The notes under the pieces were generated by a model. The model was given only the letters and a program-made list of their open reading frames with translations. It was not told where the DNA came from and ran no database searches. Shown piece after piece: positions 35,338-42,892 of a DNA stretch of 64,000 bases (position 1 is the stretch's first letter; every line of letters begins with the position of its first letter). The stretch is taken from NCBI RefSeq assembly GCF_019753765.1, contig NZ_JAIJZW010000009.1:86645-150644 (forward strand). The letters run 5' to 3'. The stretch is from Microbacterium marinilacus (GTDB lineage: Bacteria; Actinomycetota; Actinomycetes; Actinomycetales; Microbacteriaceae). Both the position numbers and the translations under genes were made by a program.

Positions 35338-36327
35338 ATGCGATTCGGAATCTTCATCCCGCAGGGCTGGCGCTTCGACCTGGTCGACATCGACCCGGCG
35401 GCGCACTGGAGCACGATGCGGTCTCTCGCCGTCCGGGCCGACGCCGGCCCCTGGGAGTCGCTGTGGGTCTACGACCACTTCCACACCACCCCGGTGCCGA
35501 GCGACGAGGCCACGCACGAGGCGTGGACGCTGATGTCGGCGTTCGCCGCCTCGACGAGCCGCATCCGCCTCGGCCAGATGTGCACCTGCATGGGGTACCG
35601 CAACCCCGCCTATCTCGCAAAGGTCGCCGCGACCGTCGACCACGTCTCGGCCGGGCGCGTGGAGATGGGCATCGGCGGCGGCTGGTACGAGCACGAGTGG
35701 CGGGCGTACGGCTACGGCTTCCCCGAGGTGCCCGACCGGCTGCGGGCGCTGCGCGAGGGCGTCGAGATCCTGTCCCAGGCGTGGCGCACCGGATCGGCGA
35801 CGCTCGACGGCGCGTACTTCCAGGCCGACGGCGCGATCGTCCGCCCGCTGCCGATCCAGGAGGGCGGGATCCCGATCTGGATCGCCGGCGCCGGCGAGAA
35901 GGTCACGCTGCGGATCGCGGCCGAGTACGCCTCGTACACCAACTTCAACGGCGGGGTCGAGGGCTTCCGGCACAAGAGCGAGGTGCTGCGCGGGCACACC
36001 GACCGGCTGGGGCGTGACTTCGCCGAGATCACCCGCTCCGCCAACTTCAACACCGTGGTCGGCGAGACCGAGGCGGACGTGCGCGAGCGCCTCCGCGCCA
36101 TCGAGGCCCGGGTGGCGCCGTACACGGGCGACGCGACCGCCGGGCTGATGGAGAAGCTCACGACGGGCGAGGGGCTCGTCGGCACGGTCGAGCAGGTCAC
36201 GGAGCGGCTCGCCGCGATGCGCGAGGTCGGCCTCGGGTACGCCATCCACTACTTCCCCGAGTCGGCCTACGACCTCTCGGGCGTCGAGCTGTTCGAGCAG
36301 CGGGTCATCCCGGCGCTGTCGGCCTAG
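35338..36327 (+). CDS. LLM-class flavin/F420-dependent oxidoreductase
   Basis: A 329-residue luciferase-like TIM barrel beginning MRFGIFIPQGWRFDLV, with SLWVYDHFHT, the LGQMCTCMGYRNPAYLAK substrate/cofactor strand, GRVEMGIGGGWYEHEW and PIWIAGAGEK phosphate-binding blocks. This branch of actinobacterial luciferase-like proteins commonly uses F420, consistent with the F420 ligase fragment at the window's left edge. Substrate unknown. ATG at 35338 is preceded by GGAGG. A perfect bidirectional hairpin follows. Confidence 0.87.
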   Translation: MRFGIFIPQGWRFDLVDIDPAAHWSTMRSLAVRADAGPWESLWVYDHFHTTPVPSDEATHEAWTLMSAFAASTSRIRLGQMCTCMGYRNPAYLAKVAATVDHVSAGRVEMGIGGGWYEHEWRAYGYGFPEVPDRLRALREGVEILSQAWRTGSATLDGAYFQADGAIVRPLPIQEGGIPIWIAGAGEKVTLRIAAEYASYTNFNGGVEGFRHKSEVLRGHTDRLGRDFAEITRSANFNTVVGETEADVRERLRAIEARVAPYTGDATAGLMEKLTTGEGLVGTVEQVTERLAAMREVGLGYAIHYFPESAYDLSGVELFEQRVIPALSA

Positions 36328-36348
36328 CCACGCGCGGGCACGCGCGGG

Positions 36349-36398
36349 TCGGTGCGAAAGCGCCCTTGCGAGACGCCGTGAGGGCGCTTTCGCACCGA
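36349..36398. terminator. Perfect 18-bp hairpin, bidirectional terminator
   Basis: Arms 36349-36366 (TCGGTGCGAAAGCGCCCT) and 36381-36398 are exactly complementary with a 14-base loop. It lies between converging genes, 22 bases after the LLM stop and 11 before the SDR stop. It shares its GGTGCG/CGCACC ends with the hairpins at 39905 and 41045, so it may belong to one repeat family. Confidence 0.75.
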
Positions 36399-36408
36399 TG
36401 CCCTCGGC

Positions 36409-37203
36409 CTACGGCGCCTGCGGCAGCGGCAGCCGGTTCTTGAACGCGATGTAGCCGTCGTCGACGCTGACCACCGTGCCGTTGATCGCGTTGGCGCGGT
36501 CGGAGGCGAGGAACGCCACGACCTCCGCGATCTCCTCCGGCTCGGTCAGCCGCCCCCTCAGCTGCTCGGACGCCATGAACGCGTTCAGCTCGTCCGAGAA
36601 CCGGGCGAGGATCGGCGTTCGGGCCCTGCCGGGCGTGATCGCGACGACCCGGATGCCGTGCTCGGCCAGCTCCATGGCCGCGGACCGGGTGAACGAGATC
36701 ACCCCCGCCTTCGCCGCGCCGTACGTGAAGGCGCGCTCCCCGGCGCTCTGCCCGTAGATCGACGACGTGTTGACGATCACCCCGCCGCCTCCCTGGGCGA
36801 CGAACTGCCGGGCGGCCGCGAGGATGCCGTGGTAGACCCCGTCGAGGTCGATGCGCATCACCGGGTGATAGTGCTTCTCCGGGTCGTGGTCGAGCAGCGG
36901 GAAGCCGCCCGGGATGCCCGCGTTGTTGAACATGACGTCGAGGCGGCCGAACGCGTCGACCGCCTGGGCCACGAGCCCCTGCACGTCCGGCCACGAGCTG
37001 ACGTCCGCGTGCACCGCCGCGACGGTCCCCGGGTGGCCCTGTTCCGCGGCCTCCTCGACGACCCGCCGGGCGCCGTCCTCGTCGACGTCGCCGATGACCA
37101 CGCGCGCGCCCTCGCGCACCATGGCGTGCACGGTGGCCCGCCCGATGCCGCTGGCGCCGCCCGTGACGATCGCGACCTTGCCCTCGAGCTCCCCGCCGCT
37201 CAT
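36409..37203 (-). CDS. SDR family NAD(P)-dependent oxidoreductase
   Basis: A 264-residue short-chain dehydrogenase: cofactor motif TGGASGIGRA at residues 15-24, NNAG, catalytic Ser in VNTSSIYG, Tyr-x3-Lys in FTYGAAKAGV, and ITPGRARTPI after it. ATG at 37203 overlaps the SBP2 stop (ATGA), so it is co-translated with a binding protein of the proposed IclR regulon and probably oxidises or reduces an intermediate of that pathway. Substrate unknown. Confidence 0.93.
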   Translation of the reverse strand: MSGGELEGKVAIVTGGASGIGRATVHAMVREGARVVIGDVDEDGARRVVEEAAEQGHPGTVAAVHADVSSWPDVQGLVAQAVDAFGRLDVMFNNAGIPGGFPLLDHDPEKHYHPVMRIDLDGVYHGILAAARQFVAQGGGGVIVNTSSIYGQSAGERAFTYGAAKAGVISFTRSAAMELAEHGIRVVAITPGRARTPILARFSDELNAFMASEQLRGRLTEPEEIAEVVAFLASDRANAINGTVVSVDDGYIAFKNRLPLPQAP

Positions 37204-38243
37204 TCGGCCGGCACCAGGTCGTCGGTGATCCACTCGGCCGGATCGCCGCCCGGCTCGGACAGCCCCGACTCGACGAGCAGGTCGTAGCCCTCCTGCCAGC
37301 GCTCGTGGTCCTGCTCGAGCACGTCGAGGGAGCCGTCGCCGACCCACACGGCGCGATACGCGTCGAGCGACTCCTTGGCGACCTCGTCGTCGTCGAGCGC
37401 GGCGAAGGAGTACTCGGTGCGGAGGCTCTCGAGGGTGTCGTCCAGCGACTCGTCCTCGATGATGAACTCCGCCGCGCGCTTGACGGCCCGCAGGAACCGT
37501 TCGATCTCGTCACCGTGCGCCGCGATCTGCTCGGGGGTCGAGACGTACGCCTGCACGTCCGTGGCGGCGGTCAGGCCCGCCGGGCTGACGACCGCGTCGT
37601 CGTTGGCCGCGCCGACCATCACGGCGGTGTCGATGCCGAGCATGTAGCCGTCGAGCTGGCCCTGCTGGACGAGCGCGAACGTGGCCGGCGTCAGGCCGAC
37701 GACCTGTCGCTCGACGCTGTCCGCGTCGTGACCGTTCGTCTGCAGCGCGAGCATCATGGTCTTCGCGCTGGTGCCGCCCTCCGATCCGACGCCGATGGTG
37801 CTGCCGGGGAGGTCGTCGATGCCCTCGATCGGGTTCTCCTCGCTGGAGACGATGCGGAAGCCGCCGCCGCGCTCCAGCGTGCCGACGTTCACCAGCGTCT
37901 GCCCCTGCGACGCGAGCGTCAGCACGTCTATGGCGCCCGCGCGGGTGATCGGCGCGGATCCGCCGATGAGCCCCTGGATGGCGACGGGCGATCCGCCCAC
38001 CGGCTGGAACTCGACCTCGAGGCCCTCCTCTTCGAAGAAGCCGTGGGTCTGCGCGAGCAGCTCGGGCGCGAACGACAGCGTGTCGAGCGGCAGGTTCGTC
38101 AGGTAGACGATCTTGTCGAGCGACTCCGCGGAGCCGTCCGTCTCGGCGGGGTCGGCGTCGGCCGGGCCCGCGGCGCAGCCGGCGAGCACGAGCGCGGCGG
38201 CCAGGGCGAGGGCGGACGTCCGCCGGGTTCTGGGCAGGGGCAT
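37200..38243 (-). CDS. NitT/TauT-type ABC transporter substrate-binding lipoprotein (SBP2)
   Basis: A 347-residue lipoprotein, lipobox LVLAGC, clearly paralogous to SBP1: NLPLDTLSFAPELLAQTHGFFEEEGLEVEF, SPVAIQGLIGGSAPITRA, ATFALVQQGQLDGYML. It has no ATPase or permease of its own and so may use the one encoded at 23803-25432. ATG at 38243 has AAGGAGA upstream. Its stop overlaps the SDR start, and an IclR-type repeat lies 93 bases upstream. Two binding proteins suggest two related ligands. Confidence 0.9.
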   Translation of the reverse strand: MPLPRTRRTSALALAAALVLAGCAAGPADADPAETDGSAESLDKIVYLTNLPLDTLSFAPELLAQTHGFFEEEGLEVEFQPVGGSPVAIQGLIGGSAPITRAGAIDVLTLASQGQTLVNVGTLERGGGFRIVSSEENPIEGIDDLPGSTIGVGSEGGTSAKTMMLALQTNGHDADSVERQVVGLTPATFALVQQGQLDGYMLGIDTAVMVGAANDDAVVSPAGLTAATDVQAYVSTPEQIAAHGDEIERFLRAVKRAAEFIIEDESLDDTLESLRTEYSFAALDDDEVAKESLDAYRAVWVGDGSLDVLEQDHERWQEGYDLLVESGLSEPGGDPAEWITDDLVPAE

Positions 38244-38335
38244 GGTGTCTCCTTCACTCGTCGTCGAGTAGGGATGCATGCGGCGCATGCGCTGCGCGAC
38301 ATGATCGACGGCCCCGGAGGGCCGGATCGGCGCGG

Positions 38336-38351
38336 TTTCGTTGACCGGAAG
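38336..38351. promoter_or_regulatory. Shared IclR-type inverted repeat, copy D (SBP2-SDR promoter)
   Basis: TTTCG-TTGAC-CGGAAG, same arms and spacing. It sits in the 262-base divergent gap between SBP2 and the MFS gene, so it could also affect the MFS gene. The gap also contains an AT-rich stretch around 38360-38390 that may hold the plus-strand promoter. Confidence 0.65.
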
Positions 38352-38505
38352 GCTTTGGTTGAGCTGTAAACACGATTGGTTGCAAATTCGCCACCGCGGC
38401 GGGGGAGGCAGGCGCGGACGCCCCGTGTCGGAGGTCCGGCCTAACGTCTTGACCGGCGGGCCCGTCCGCGCCGACCATGACGGAGAGACCGACGAAGGGT
38501 GGCCC

Positions 38506-39900
38506 ATGGACGACAGCCCGGCACCCGGCGCGACCGTCGCCGCCCCTCCGCACGGCATGCGCACGTTCGTGCACGTGCTGGTCAACACCGCGGTGGCGAA
38601 CATCACCACGAGCTTCCTGTGGTTCGGGCTGACCTTCTGGATCTACGCCGAGACCCGCAACGTCATCGCGACCGGCGTGATCGGCGGCGCGTACATGCTG
38701 TTCATCGCCCTGTTCAGCATGCTGTTCGGCACGCTCGTCGACAGGTACCGCAAGAAGGCCGTGATGCTGTGGGCGACGGCGGCGGCGTTGGTCGTGTTCT
38801 GTCTCGACACCGCGTTCTTCTTCTGGATCGGCGAGGAACGCATCGTCGACCTCACGATGCCCTGGTTCTGGATCTTCGCGGTCGTCATGCTCGCCGGCGC
38901 CGTCGTCGAGCAGCTGCGCAGCATCGCCCTGTCGACCACGGTGACGCTGCTCGTGCCCGATGAGCGGCACGCCAACGCGAACGGCCTGGTCGGCACCGTG
39001 CAGGGCGTGTCGATGCTCGTCACGAGCGTGCTCAGCGGGCTGTCCGTCGGCTTCCTCGGCATGGGCTGGACGCTCGTCATCGGCCTCGCCGCCATGCTGC
39101 TCGCGATGCTGCACCTGTCGGCGCTGCGCATCCCGGAGCGCGAGATCGCGCACGTCGAGGGCGGCACGACCAAGTGGGTCGACATCCGCGGCGGCTGGCT
39201 GGCGGTGCTCGCGGCGCCCGGTCTGCTGGCGCTGGTGCTGTTCTCGACGATCAACAACTTCGCGGGCGGCGTCTACATGGCGCTGATGGACCCGTACGGC
39301 ATCGACCTGTTCGGCGTGCAGGGGTGGGGCATCTGGTTCGCGGTGGCCTCGACCGGCTTCATCGCGGGCGGCGCGCTGATCGCCGCCACCGGGCTGGGGC
39401 GGCGGCCCATCCGCACGATGCTGGTGGTGGCGGCCCTCATCGGGGTCATCGGGGCGGTCTTCGCGGCGCGCGAGTGGGGATGGCTGTTCATCGCGGGCTG
39501 CTGGGTTTACATGGCGTGCGTGCCCGCCGTCGAGGCGGCCGAGCAGACGGTGATCCAGCGGGTCGTGCCCTACGAGAAGCAGGGGCGCGTGTTCGGCTTC
39601 GCCATGACGTTCGAGGCCGCGGCGGCCCCCGTCACCGCCCTGCTGATCGCCCCCATCGCCCAGGCGTGGGTGATCCCGTACATGCGCGGCGAGGGCGAGG
39701 CGCAGTGGGCGTGGCTGCTGGGCGAGGGAGAGAACCGCGGCATCGCGCTGATCTTCGTCTTCGCCGGGCTGCTGTGCGCGCTGGTCGCGCTCGCCGCGTT
39801 CCTGACGCCGCAGTACCGCCGCCTGTCGGCGCAGTACGAGAAGACGCCCCCGGCGCCGGCCGCTGCCGACACGGCCCCGGCCTCGGCGGACGCGCCCTGA
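38506..39900 (+). CDS. MFS transporter
   Basis: A 464-residue permease with about twelve helices. FLWFGLTFWIYAETRNVIATGVIGG opens the first pair and GTLVDRYRKKAVM is the cytoplasmic loop 2-3 motif of the family. A Pro/Ala-rich tail ends the protein. ATG at 38506 was chosen over the open frame upstream because it directly precedes the first helix; a GAAGGG lies a few bases upstream. It is divergent from SBP2 and could be part of the same regulon through copy D; its cargo is unknown. Confidence 0.87.
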   Translation: MDDSPAPGATVAAPPHGMRTFVHVLVNTAVANITTSFLWFGLTFWIYAETRNVIATGVIGGAYMLFIALFSMLFGTLVDRYRKKAVMLWATAAALVVFCLDTAFFFWIGEERIVDLTMPWFWIFAVVMLAGAVVEQLRSIALSTTVTLLVPDERHANANGLVGTVQGVSMLVTSVLSGLSVGFLGMGWTLVIGLAAMLLAMLHLSALRIPEREIAHVEGGTTKWVDIRGGWLAVLAAPGLLALVLFSTINNFAGGVYMALMDPYGIDLFGVQGWGIWFAVASTGFIAGGALIAATGLGRRPIRTMLVVAALIGVIGAVFAAREWGWLFIAGCWVYMACVPAVEAAEQTVIQRVVPYEKQGRVFGFAMTFEAAAAPVTALLIAPIAQAWVIPYMRGEGEAQWAWLLGEGENRGIALIFVFAGLLCALVALAAFLTPQYRRLSAQYEKTPPAPAAADTAPASADAP

Positions 39901-39904
39901 TTTC

Positions 39905-39952
39905 CGGTGCGAGTCGGCCCTTACGGTGCCCCATAAGGGCCGACTCGCACCG
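39905..39952. repeat. Hairpin repeat, left copy flanking the nuclease-like gene
   Basis: A perfect 19-bp stem (CGGTGCGAGTCGGCCCTTA at 39905-39923 and its complement at 39934-39952) with the loop CGGTGCCCCA. It follows the MFS stop by four bases and may terminate that gene. Bases 39902-39936 are nearly identical to 41042-41076, differing at two positions. Confidence 0.8.
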
Positions 39953-40056
39953 ATTCGTGCCGCCGCGTGTCGTCCACAGGGCACGGACGGCGATGGGGTG
40001 CTCGCGATGAGGGCGCGCGGCGCTCGGCGCGCGCCCTCGGGCGCGAGGCTCGGGGG

Positions 40057-41040
40057 ATGCGCACGCACGGAAAACTGCCCGAGGGGCTCCCGCCCGTGTT
40101 CGGCGTGGCGCAGGCCCGGGCGGCCGGCGCCACGCCGAAGCGCCTCCGCCAGGGCGACCTGGAGCGCCCGTTCCACGGCGTTCGACGCGGCCCGCGCGGC
40201 TCCGACCCGGTTCCCGCCGCGGCGACGCCCGCCGAGGCGGCGACGCAGCGGCTGTCGTCGCGTGTCGCCGAGTACCTGCCCGTCATGCCGGCGCACGCGT
40301 TCTTCGCCGGGGTGACGGCGGCGGTGCTGCAGGGGATCCCGGTCCCGGTCTCCGCGGTGGTCGACGAGCGCGGCGGCCTGCGTCCCCTCGTGGTGGGTGT
40401 GCACGAGCCGCGCACGCCGCCGCGCCGTCCGCAGGTGCGAGGTGTCCGCGTCGACGTCGCGCTCGCGCCCGTCGACGAGGTCGCGGGCGTCCGCGTCACC
40501 TCCGCCGCGGCGACGTGGGCGATGCTGGCGGGGGACCTCGACGACCATGGGCTGGTGGCGGCCGCCGACCACCTGCTGCGGGTGCCCCGGCATCCAGGGG
40601 GCTTCTGCCCGCCGGAGCGCGAGCCGTTCGCCGTGCGCGACGAGCTGGCGGCGGCGATCGGTCGTCGGCGGGGCGCCGCGCGGCTGCGCCGAGCGCTCGA
40701 TCGCGCCCGCACCGGGGCCTCGTCGCCGCCCGAGACGCGGGTGAGGCTGATGCTGGTCGACGCGGGCCTTGCGGAGCCCGTGCTGGACCACGACGTGTTC
40801 GATCGTCACGGGCGGTTCGTCGGGTGCCTCGACCTCGCCTATCCGGAGCTGAAGATCGGCATCGAGTACGACGGCTCGTATCATCGCGACCAGCAGCGCT
40901 TCGAGTACGACATCGACCGCATCGCCCGGCTCGAGGCGGAGGGCTGGCTCATCGTGCGGCTGACGTCGCGCCACGTGCACCGCGTGCCGTGCGAGACCGT
41001 GCGGCGGGTGCGCGACGCGATCGCCCGCCGCGCGGCGTGA
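40057..41040 (+). CDS. DUF559-type endonuclease-fold protein with AbiEi-like N-terminus
   Basis: A 327-residue protein. The N-terminal region (VFGVAQARAAGATPKRLRQGDLERPFHGVRRG) looks like the winged-helix start of AbiEi/type IV antitoxin-like proteins. The C-terminal 100 residues (LDLAYPELKIGIEYDGSYH...DIDRIARLEAEGWLIVRLT) match the DUF559/Vsr-like nuclease fold with acidic residues and EYDG in place. Such proteins are common, often multi-copy, in Microbacteriaceae; role unproven, perhaps defence or DNA repair. ATG at 40057 follows a CGGGGG. The gene is flanked on both sides by copies of one hairpin repeat. Confidence 0.75.
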   Translation: MRTHGKLPEGLPPVFGVAQARAAGATPKRLRQGDLERPFHGVRRGPRGSDPVPAAATPAEAATQRLSSRVAEYLPVMPAHAFFAGVTAAVLQGIPVPVSAVVDERGGLRPLVVGVHEPRTPPRRPQVRGVRVDVALAPVDEVAGVRVTSAAATWAMLAGDLDDHGLVAAADHLLRVPRHPGGFCPPEREPFAVRDELAAAIGRRRGAARLRRALDRARTGASSPPETRVRLMLVDAGLAEPVLDHDVFDRHGRFVGCLDLAYPELKIGIEYDGSYHRDQQRFEYDIDRIARLEAEGWLIVRLTSRHVHRVPCETVRRVRDAIARRAA

Positions 41041-42127
41041 GTTCCGGTGCGGATCGGCCCTTACGGTGCCCCATAAAGGGCCGATACCCACCGGGTCGGG
41101 GGGGCGGGGGGGGTGCGGGGGCGGGCCAGCCTCCGTCGGAGGCCAGGATGACGCCGTTGACGTTCGTGGAGTCGTCGCTCAGCAGGAACGTGATCGACGC
41201 GGCGAGCTGCTCGGACGTCGCGACGCCCGGCAGGATGGCCATCGCGCGCTGGATGCGCTCCGCGCCGAGCGGGGACGCGAACTTCGCCTCGATGTTGGTG
41301 GCGACGCCGCCGGGGGCGACGGCGTTGACCCGGATGCCGGAGCCCGTGTACATGAAGGCGCTCGACTTGGTCAGGCCCACGACCGCGTGCTTCGACGCCG
41401 TGTAGGCGGCGCCCGCGGCGGAGCCGCGCAGGCCCGCCTCGCTCGTGACGTTGACGATCGATCCGGATGCGGCCGCCTGCATCGCGGGGAGCACGCCGCG
41501 CATGAGCTTCATCGTGCCGGTGACGTTGACGGCGAACACGCGGTTCCACACCGCGTCGGACACCTCGCCCACCGGCGTCATGTCGTCCATGATGCCGGCG
41601 ACGTTCGCGAGCCCGTCGATGCGGTCGCCGGCCGCCGCCAGGATGCGGGCGACGCCCTCGTCGTCGGTGATGTCGGCGGTCAGGGCGACGACGTCCGCGC
41701 CGGCGTGGGCGGCCGCGAACTCGTCGAGGCGCTCCTGGCTGACGTCCACCGCGATCACGCGGCCGCCCTCGCGCACGACGCGCGAGGCGGTGGCGCGGCC
41801 GATGCCCGATCCGGCGCCGGTGACGATCACGGTCCTGCCCGCGAAGCGGCCCTCCGTGACCCGCTCCTGCCAGGCCGCCGGCGTCGCGCCGGTCTCCTCG
41901 GCCGCGGGAGCCTCGTCCTCGCCGCCGACCGCGGCGATCAGGGCGGCGATCATCTCCTCCGTGAACGCGCCCTGGCTCATCGAGACGAGCTGGGCGAGCG
42001 AGAGCCCCGCGGCGGGCGCGAGCTGATCGGCCGAGCCGCCGCCCTGGGCGAGGAGCCCCTCGATCGCGGCCTTGCCGGCCGGGTCGGCCAGCCACTCGCC
42101 GACGGTGCTGTTCCTGCTGAGTGCCAT
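40949..42127 (-). CDS. SDR family oxidoreductase with N-terminal helical domain and aberrant C-terminus
   Basis: A short-chain dehydrogenase: TGAGSGIGRA cofactor motif, NVAGIMDDM, Ser in VNVTSEAGL, Tyr-x3-Lys in AAYTASKHAVV. Before it lie about 95 helical residues (STVGEWLADPAGKAAIEGLLAQ) of a type I do not recognise. SDRs of this kind normally end just after VILASDGGW. Here the frame continues through a C-rich (Pro) tract and the hairpin repeat to 40949, overlapping the nuclease-like gene by 92 bases. A one-base change in the C tract would give a stop at 41061. Start ATG 42127; divergent from TetR over a palindromic operator. Confidence 0.8.
   Translation of the reverse strand: MALSRNSTVGEWLADPAGKAAIEGLLAQGGGSADQLAPAAGLSLAQLVSMSQGAFTEEMIAALIAAVGGEDEAPAAEETGATPAAWQERVTEGRFAGRTVIVTGAGSGIGRATASRVVREGGRVIAVDVSQERLDEFAAAHAGADVVALTADITDDEGVARILAAAGDRIDGLANVAGIMDDMTPVGEVSDAVWNRVFAVNVTGTMKLMRGVLPAMQAAASGSIVNVTSEAGLRGSAAGAAYTASKHAVVGLTKSSAFMYTGSGIRVNAVAPGGVATNIEAKFASPLGAERIQRAMAILPGVATSEQLAASITFLLSDDSTNVNGVILASDGGWPAPAPPPPPRPGGYRPFMGHRKGRSAPELTPRGGRSRRAPAARSRTARGARGATSAAR
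41045..41093. repeat. Hairpin repeat, right copy (degenerate)
   Basis: Same left arm type and identical loop (CGGTGCCCCA) as the copy at 39905, but the right arm has an extra A and several changes. It starts five bases after the nuclease-like stop and lies inside the extended reading frame of the SDR on the other strand. A G-rich tract (41098-41123) follows directly. Confidence 0.75.
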
Positions 42128-42163
42128 GGGGCATCCCCTTCTTCGAGGACCGTGTCCCTCGGG

Positions 42164-42185
42164 TACCGGACACTGTTGTCCGGTA
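42164..42185. promoter_or_regulatory. TetR-type operator between SDR and TetR genes
   Basis: TACCGGACA at 42164-42172 and its exact complement TGTCCGGTA at 42177-42185 flank a 4-base CTGT spacer, a 22-bp perfect inverted repeat in the 72-base divergent gap, ending 14 bases before the TetR start. Size and position are those of a TetR operator controlling both genes. Confidence 0.8.
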
Positions 42186-42199
42186 GATAGGCTACGCCG

Positions 42200-42784
42200 A
42201 TGAGCACCCGTCGTCCAGATCCGACGCCGCCGCGTCGGCCGGCCCCGAACCGCGGGCCCGCGGCGGCCGCCGGCAACCGGCGGGCGCTGATCTCGGCGGC
42301 CCGAGAGCTCTACGCCGCCGAGGGGTTCGACGTGCCGCTCAGCGCCATCGCGCGGCGCGCGGGAGTGGGGCAGGGATCCCTCTACCGGCACTTCCCCGAG
42401 CGGGTCGACCTGGCGGTCGCGGTCTTCGACGAAAACATCGGCGAGCTCGAGCGAGCGGTCGCCGCGCCCGAGCGCACGCTGAGCGACCTGATCGACGCGA
42501 TCGTGGCGCAGGCGATGACGTCGACCGCGCTGATCCGGCTGCTGGGCGACCACCGCGACGACCCCCGTGTGCGCACGATCGGCACGCGCTTCGACGCGCT
42601 CGCGGCGCGCCTGCTCGAGCGGGAGAAGGCCGCGGGCCACGTGGGGGACCACATCGACGTCGTGGACGTCGCCCTGGCGACCGGCATGCTCGCCACCGAG
42701 ATCGCACGCACCGCCCCGGCCGAGCGAGACGAGGTCGCCGCTCGCATCCGCGCCCTGTTCCGGATCGCGTTCGCCCCGCGCTGA
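42200..42784 (+). CDS. TetR/AcrR family transcriptional regulator
   Basis: A 194-residue regulator. After a Pro/Arg-rich 25-residue leader the HTH reads ALISAARELYAAEGFDVPLSAIARRAGVGQGSLYRHFPERVDL, the TetR pattern. The helical C-terminal part is the ligand domain. It is divergent from the SDR gene over a 22-bp palindrome and most likely represses the SDR and itself until a substrate of the SDR binds. Confidence 0.93.
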   Translation: MSTRRPDPTPPRRPAPNRGPAAAAGNRRALISAARELYAAEGFDVPLSAIARRAGVGQGSLYRHFPERVDLAVAVFDENIGELERAVAAPERTLSDLIDAIVAQAMTSTALIRLLGDHRDDPRVRTIGTRFDALAARLLEREKAAGHVGDHIDVVDVALATGMLATEIARTAPAERDEVAARIRALFRIAFAPR

Positions 42785-42892
42785 CCCGGGGCACGCCGGC
42801 ACGCGCTCGTCAAGAGGCCGCCCGGAAGTGGACGGGATGCCCCGACGCCGACAGGATGGGAGGGAACGCTGTCGACGAGGGGGGACGACGAG

